A stretch of 64,000 nucleotides of DNA, from NCBI GenBank assembly GCA_964601085.1, contig CAZRLN010000001.1, positions 1 to 64,000 on the forward strand, in the 5' to 3' direction. Every line of letters begins with the position of its first letter. The first letter of the stretch is position 1. Made by a program: the position numbers and the translations under genes. Below are positions 60,027 through 64,000 of the stretch, in pieces. Source of the stretch: UBA1444 sp964601085 (GTDB lineage: Bacteria > Bacillota > Negativicutes > UBA1444). Below the pieces are notes generated by a model. The model was given only the letters and a program-made list of their open reading frames with translations. It was not told the origin of the DNA and did not search any database.

Positions 60027-60317
60027 ATGTCGAAAAAAGGTAATCGTTACAACGCGGATTTTAAGAAGAAAGTCATTGCCCACAGTCGTCAGCCTGGCAA
60101 TACTATTGCCGGAACCGCCAAGCAGTTTGACATCAGCGATCAGACTCTGCGCAACTGGCTTAACCAACGCGAGGATCAGAAACATCTGGACCGACTGCGA
60201 TTGATGCAATTGGAAAAGGAATTGGCGGAAGCAAAACGACGATTGGCGGACATGGAATTGACCAATGAAATTTTGATCAAGGCCACCGCAATTTTTGCCG
60301 CTAATAAGCAAGCCTGA
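60027..60317 (+). CDS. IS3-type OrfA helix-turn-helix protein without OrfB
   Basis: A 96-residue protein that resembles OrfA of IS3-family transposons. It has a basic helix-turn-helix (RYNADFKKKVIAHSRQPGNT and TAKQFDISDQTLRNWLNQ) and a C-terminal leucine-zipper-like coiled coil (LRLMQLEKELAEAKRRLADM) ending NEILIKATAIFA, the usual OrfA end. No OrfB catalytic gene follows. It is intact, has GGAGGAG upstream, sits just after the riboswitch and precedes the export gene. It is either an IS remnant or a captured DNA-binding regulator. ATG at 60024 is an alternative start. Confidence 0.85.
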   Translation: MSKKGNRYNADFKKKVIAHSRQPGNTIAGTAKQFDISDQTLRNWLNQREDQKHLDRLRLMQLEKELAEAKRRLADMELTNEILIKATAIFAANKQA

Positions 60318-60334
60318 TGTTATTGTCTGAATCA

Positions 60335-60352
60335 ACCGAACACTTAGTGGAC
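60335..60352. mobile_element. Possible IS3-type terminal repeat remnant
   Basis: CCGAACACTTAGTGGACA lies between the OrfA-like gene and the export gene. From memory it resembles the right end of some IS3-family elements, which often finish in TGGACA. I found no matching inverted copy upstream, so this is weak evidence that the OrfA gene is a broken insertion sequence. Confidence 0.3.
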
Positions 60353-60370
60353 AGAATGGAGGGGAAGCCG

Positions 60371-61105
60371 ATGAAGAAGTGGTTTTTGCTACTGCTGATT
60401 TTGTTGATTATGCCGCACGCCGGCAGTTTGGCAGCCGAACTAAATATCCCTTATATTTTGCACCCTGGCGATGTGCTGTCGATTAATGTCGCCGGCTATC
60501 CCGAATTGAGCTTCCCGCAAACAGAAGGCCGTCAGGGCATTACAATCGGCCTGGATGGGAAAATAGCCTATCCGTTTTTAGGCGAGGTTTCCACGCAGGG
60601 ATTGACTGCGGACCAATTGGCAACCTCCTTGGCGGAACGGCTCAAAGGAGTGTATGTAAACGCCGCTGTCAGCGTAAATATCATGCGGTATGGCAAAGAA
60701 AGGATTTATGTTTTGGGGGAAGTGAATCGACCCGGGTCCTACGAACTGGACAAAGTTCGGACCCTATTGGACGCGATAGGCGCAGCCAGCGGCTGGCAAA
60801 CCGATGCGGCGAAAACCAAGGTTTTTATTATTCGCCGTGATCAGAACGGCAAACCACCGATCAAGGTTAATTTGATGAGTTTGTTGGAAAATGGCGATAC
60901 CAGCAAAAATCATCGGCTTCGCGAAGGCGATGTCGTATTTTTGGTTGGCTCAAACAAATTGAATTTGGCGACGGACCTTCTTCCCTTAGTTAATGCGGCG
61001 TATCAATTGGCGAAATTCAATCATCTGAATCCCAATAATAACCAAGCGTCGCAGACTTCTCAGAACCCCAATAATCCTAATAATCCTGATCCTGGGTGTC
61101 ACTGA
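60371..61105 (+). CDS. Polysaccharide export protein (Wza-like), copy 1
   Basis: A secreted or periplasmic protein of 244 residues from the polysaccharide biosynthesis/export family. A signal peptide spans about 1-23 (WFLLLLILLIMPHAGSLAA). The Poly_export domain begins YILHPGDVLSINVAGYPEL, and an SLBB domain follows (IYVLGEVNRPGSYELDKVRT). The last 30 residues are low-complexity, with many Asn, Pro and Gln, and lack the membrane helix of E. coli Wza. Start at ATG 60371 after GGAGGGG; an in-frame ATG at 60356 is possible. It is paralogous to the next gene. Confidence 0.9.
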   Translation: MKKWFLLLLILLIMPHAGSLAAELNIPYILHPGDVLSINVAGYPELSFPQTEGRQGITIGLDGKIAYPFLGEVSTQGLTADQLATSLAERLKGVYVNAAVSVNIMRYGKERIYVLGEVNRPGSYELDKVRTLLDAIGAASGWQTDAAKTKVFIIRRDQNGKPPIKVNLMSLLENGDTSKNHRLREGDVVFLVGSNKLNLATDLLPLVNAAYQLAKFNHLNPNNNQASQTSQNPNNPNNPDPGCH

Positions 61106-61188
61106 TCTGTATTCCGTCTGGCGTTGGAAATCCAAAGTTTTGCGGGTCTCGATAATCAGGGATTGTGAATATTTAAGGGGGTGTACTA

Positions 61189-61890
61189 ATGAGAAAATGG
61201 TTGTTTCTGGTGATGATTCTGGTGATCCTGCCGCATACAGGCGTGCTGGCGGCTGAAACGAATCCGGCGCCCACGCCGGACGTTAACAATTCTAATGGCG
61301 CCTATATCCTTCATCCGGGCGACATGCTGTCGATCAATGTGTTTGGGTATCCGGAATTGAGTTTTCCCAATCAGGGCCATATGGAAGGACTGACGATTCG
61401 CCCGGACGGAAAACTGACCTATCCCTTTCTGGGGGAAATCGCGGCAAAAGGAATGACGGTAAAAGATTTCGCCAAGCTTCTTTCGGAACAGTTGGGCGAG
61501 ATCTACGTGAACCCGGTTCTCAGCGTGAACATTATGCGTTTTGGTACGGATCGGATCTATGTCTTGGGCGAAGTCAACCAACCGGGAGCGTATGAGCTGG
61601 ATAAGAGCCGAAATCTTCTGGACGCGATTGGCGCGGCGCGCGGCTGGACCAAAGATGCGGCGAAAACCAAGGTTTTCATTATCCGTAAAGATCAAAACGG
61701 CAAGCCGCCACTAAAGATCAATCTCATGTCTTTGCTCAAGGAAGGCGATACCAGCAAAAACTATCCCCTTCAACAGGGCGACGTTGTATATCTGACGGAA
61801 AATCATCGGATTGATTTTGCCAGAGATATTGTGCCGCTCATCAATGCCGCCTACATGATTACCTGGATTTCCGACAACAACAAACGGTGA
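61189..61890 (+). CDS. Polysaccharide export protein (Wza-like), copy 2
   Basis: A 233-residue paralogue of the preceding protein. It has a signal peptide (WLFLVMILVILPHTGVLAA), a short Pro/Asn linker, the Poly_export domain (YILHPGDMLSINVFGYPELS) and an SLBB domain (IYVLGEVNQPGAYELDKSRN). Both share GAA(S/R)GW and AAKTKVFIIR. It lacks the low-complexity tail of copy 1. AAGGGGGTG precedes the ATG. The two may form a mixed export channel or have divided roles; the sequence does not say. Confidence 0.9.
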   Translation: MRKWLFLVMILVILPHTGVLAAETNPAPTPDVNNSNGAYILHPGDMLSINVFGYPELSFPNQGHMEGLTIRPDGKLTYPFLGEIAAKGMTVKDFAKLLSEQLGEIYVNPVLSVNIMRFGTDRIYVLGEVNQPGAYELDKSRNLLDAIGAARGWTKDAAKTKVFIIRKDQNGKPPLKINLMSLLKEGDTSKNYPLQQGDVVYLTENHRIDFARDIVPLINAAYMITWISDNNKR

Positions 61891-61935
61891 CCAGTGCGGG
61901 AGAGTGAAAAAATTCAACATTGGGGAGGCACAATT

Positions 61936-63309
61936 ATGTTCGAGGAAAAATTGGAGATGCGTACCATTGCCACAATTATCGGTCGACGGCGCAAAATCAT
62001 TGGCGGCGTTTTGGGGGCAATGATCATTGCTGCGCTGATCTTCAGCTTTTTGCAACCAACCCAGTATGAAGGAACGGTAAGCCTTCGGGTCCAATACCCG
62101 CTGGGGCTGAACGACAGGCTTTCGGCGCTGCCGTCAGACCAAATGATCACGCAGCAGATCATGACCTATGCCGAAATTGCCAAAAGTCGGGCCGTTGTTC
62201 AACCGATCATTGAATATCTGTACGCCGATGCCGAGGAAAAGCCGCTCTATGAAGATATGGCCAAACGGATCGATGCCAAACCGGTACGCGGGACCGACAT
62301 GCTGGTATTGAGTATCTTGGCCGGAACACCGGCGGAAGCGCAAAAAGCGGCGGATTATCTATTGATGACTTTCAATGCGAAACTTACGGACATTGTCAGA
62401 CTCCAGGGGAAAGAGTCGCGGGTATTTATTGGCGGCCGACTGGAAGAAGCCAAGCTGGAATTGGATAAAACGGAACAAGCGTTGGTCGACTTCAAGTCGA
62501 AAAACCAGACGGTGTCCATTAGCGACCAAACAAGAACCTTTGTGGAACGCCAGGCAAATTTGCGAAGACTGGCGGTGGACAATCAGTTGGCGTTGGAGAA
62601 GGCTTGGGCTCAAGTGAGATCGCCGGCGTTAATTTCCGATACGCCCACGATCACAAATCTGAAAAGTCGTCTTGCCGACCAGGAAGCCGAGCTTGCCGCA
62701 TTGTTGAAAAACCATACGGATAAGCATCCCAAGGTGAAAACCTTGCAAGCGGCCATGGGCGAAAACAAGGCGAAACTGAATGAAGAAATGAAACGTGTGG
62801 CCCAAGGCGAACTGGCATTGGGACAAACTCAGCGGGCCACGATCGCCAGACTTAGCAGCCAGGAAGAACAGGAGATGGCAGCGCTGCCGGCCAAAGAACA
62901 GGGTCTCGCCCGGCTGATGCTCAATTATACGGTGGCGCAGGAACTCTATGTCATGCTGGCCAAGCGGTATGAAGATGCCCGGATCAGTGAAGTGATGCAA
63001 CCGACCAATGTTCAGGTCGTCGATGTCGCCGCAATGCCGGAAAAAACTGCTCGACCTCGCTGGTTGCTGAATTTGGCGATCGCCGGCCTGATTGGTCTGT
63101 TTTCCGGTGTTACCGCCGCGTTTTTCGTCGATTATTTCCGCAAGACGATCGATACGGCGGAGGATGTCAAGAATTATCTTGGACTCCGGGTGATCGGCAG
63201 TATTCCCAGCTATGGCATGCAAAAGGAACCGGAAAAAGCTTGGAGCAACTTTACGCACAGGGTACCGCAAGTGATCAAATCCGCTGAAGCGAAAAGTCAG
63301 GAGGGATGA
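61936..63309 (+). CDS. Wzz-type polysaccharide chain-length/co-polymerase protein
   Basis: A 457-residue membrane protein of the Wzz/CapA family. Two membrane helices bracket a periplasmic domain: TM1 about 22-40 (IIGGVLGAMIIAALIFSF) and TM2 about 380-400 (LLNLAIAGLIGLFSGVTAAFF). The Wzz domain begins near residue 45, and coiled-coil stretches (RLEEAKLELDKTEQALVDFK; ADQEAELAALLKNHTDKHP) lie between about 165 and 300. A short cytoplasmic tail follows TM2. In Gram-positive systems this protein activates the CpsD kinase encoded next. ATG at 61936 follows GGGGAGG. Confidence 0.92.
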   Translation: MFEEKLEMRTIATIIGRRRKIIGGVLGAMIIAALIFSFLQPTQYEGTVSLRVQYPLGLNDRLSALPSDQMITQQIMTYAEIAKSRAVVQPIIEYLYADAEEKPLYEDMAKRIDAKPVRGTDMLVLSILAGTPAEAQKAADYLLMTFNAKLTDIVRLQGKESRVFIGGRLEEAKLELDKTEQALVDFKSKNQTVSISDQTRTFVERQANLRRLAVDNQLALEKAWAQVRSPALISDTPTITNLKSRLADQEAELAALLKNHTDKHPKVKTLQAAMGENKAKLNEEMKRVAQGELALGQTQRATIARLSSQEEQEMAALPAKEQGLARLMLNYTVAQELYVMLAKRYEDARISEVMQPTNVQVVDVAAMPEKTARPRWLLNLAIAGLIGLFSGVTAAFFVDYFRKTIDTAEDVKNYLGLRVIGSIPSYGMQKEPEKAWSNFTHRVPQVIKSAEAKSQEG

Positions 63310-63311
63310 TC

Positions 63312-63986
63312 GTGGGAAAACAAACTCGATATATCATCCGGGATCGGGAACAGTCGGCGGTTGCCGAATCTTTCCGGGTGCTGAGTTCGACACTGCAGGA
63401 GACGCAGGCGGAAACCGGCGCTAAAACTATCTTGTTTTCGACCGTTACGACCGGTGAAGGCGATTCGATGGCAGCTGTCAACACTGCTGCATCCTTGGCA
63501 TATGCCGGCAAAAAAGTAATTTTGGTGGATTGTGATATGCGACGCCCGGTATTGCACGAAATCTTCCACGTCGATGTTTTTGGCTTGACCAACGTTATCA
63601 TCCAGGACAGGGAAGTGGCGGAAATGCTGCAAGACACGGATATCGCCGGACTTAAAGTCTTGTCCAGCGGATCGGTTCCGGTGGGGCCCGTGGAATTGCT
63701 TTCCAATCCCAAACTGCGGGAGGTTCTGGAAACATTGAAGACGATGGCCGATTATGTATGTATTGTTTGTGCCCCGCTGATCATCCGTTCTTCCAACATA
63801 CTCTCCGATGCCTGCATTGTGGCGTCCAAAGTCGATGGGGTAATTTTGGTCATCGACAGCCGGTCCGTGAAAACGCAGACTGCGAAGAAAGCGGTGGAGT
63901 TGTTGAACGGCGCCAGGGCAAAGGTGATCGGGACGGTGCTGAACGATGTGAAAGCGGCAGACGAGTTCATGTATTTTGCCTCTTAG
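63312..63986 (+). CDS. CpsD/CapB-like BY-kinase homologue with degenerate ATP motifs
   Basis: A 224-residue protein of the bacterial tyrosine-kinase (BY-kinase) family, partner of Wzz. Fold and order match CpsD, and Walker A' VILVDCDMRRP (aspartates 73 and 75) is kept. Walker A reads TTGEGDSMAAVN, with Asp51 where the catalytic lysine belongs. Walker B reads VCIVCAPL, with Cys153 in place of the aspartate. The C-terminus has only one tyrosine, not the usual cluster. It is probably not a working kinase. GTG at 63312 is preceded by AGGAGGG; the ATG at 63306 is too close. It may be a scaffold or regulator for Wzz. Confidence 0.88.
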   Translation: MGKQTRYIIRDREQSAVAESFRVLSSTLQETQAETGAKTILFSTVTTGEGDSMAAVNTAASLAYAGKKVILVDCDMRRPVLHEIFHVDVFGLTNVIIQDREVAEMLQDTDIAGLKVLSSGSVPVGPVELLSNPKLREVLETLKTMADYVCIVCAPLIIRSSNILSDACIVASKVDGVILVIDSRSVKTQTAKKAVELLNGARAKVIGTVLNDVKAADEFMYFAS

Positions 63987-64000
63987 AGGATACCTGGCGA

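Noticed and set aside
59732..60043. A 103-codon open frame across the riboswitch
   Set aside because: It runs through the aptamer and terminator, has no ribosome site and no domain; the RNA structure explains the sequence better.
60027..60370. A complete IS3-family element
   Set aside because: Only an OrfA-type gene is present; there is no OrfB catalytic frame and no matching pair of terminal inverted repeats.

Overview
The window reads as chromosome of a fairly GC-rich Bacillota (Firmicutes). Several gene orders are typical of that phylum: hisS-aspS; rarA next to an Rrf2 regulator with a cysteine desulfurase and IscU scaffold; alaS-ireB-ruvX-DUF1292-mltG-U32 protease; efp; the asp23-amaP-DUF2273-nusB group; and xseA-xseB-ispA-dxs-tlyA-nadK-argR-recN. 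Wza-type polysaccharide export proteins at the right end and a DNPR-type (meso-diaminopimelate) MurE suggest a diderm Firmicute, most likely a member of the Negativicutes. This is inference from gene content, not from a marker comparison. No sporulation gene is seen where sporulating relatives usually have one (spoVD after ftsL, spoIVB-spo0A after recN).

Layout. 1-2.2 kb: a dispersed repeat, a CoA-binding protein, thioredoxin, a small DUF1858 protein on the minus strand, and a YbaK deacylase. 2.2-15.9 kb: the division and cell-wall cluster mraZ-rsmH-ftsL-murE-murF-mraY-murD-murG-(murC-ddl fusion)-ftsQ-DUF881-sbp-ftsZ, with GTGG repeats that look like MraZ sites in front. No penicillin-binding protein, ftsW, murB or ftsA gene is present in the cluster. 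15.9-25.7 kb: recJ, rel, dtd, a metallo-beta-lactamase-fold hydrolase, a Fur-family regulator, a short HemZ, hisS and aspS. 25.75-26.05 kb: a structured RNA that I interpret as 6S RNA. 26.1-28.3 kb: a more AT-rich accessory stretch with an acyltransferase and a membrane-anchored nitroreductase-like protein on the minus strand. 28.5-41.8 kb: threonine aldolase, rarA, the Fe-S operon, alaS and its followers, aroQ, a Xaa-Pro peptidase and efp. 41.9-59.6 kb: a long run of tightly packed housekeeping genes from asp23 to pyrimidine-nucleoside phosphorylase, including butyrate kinase.

59.6-64 kb: after two intrinsic terminators comes a long leader with a class I cyclic-di-GMP riboswitch whose 3' strand also forms the 5' arm of an intrinsic terminator. 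The leader opens an exopolysaccharide operon: a lone IS3-type OrfA protein, two tandem Wza-like export proteins, a Wzz-type chain-length protein, and a CpsD-like protein that has lost the Walker A lysine and Walker B aspartate. I read this as a c-di-GMP-activated matrix polysaccharide locus with an apparently dead tyrosine kinase partner. It is the most interesting part of the window. All protein genes are on the plus strand except the DUF1858 protein and the nitroreductase-like protein. I found no tRNA, rRNA, CRISPR array or complete insertion sequence.
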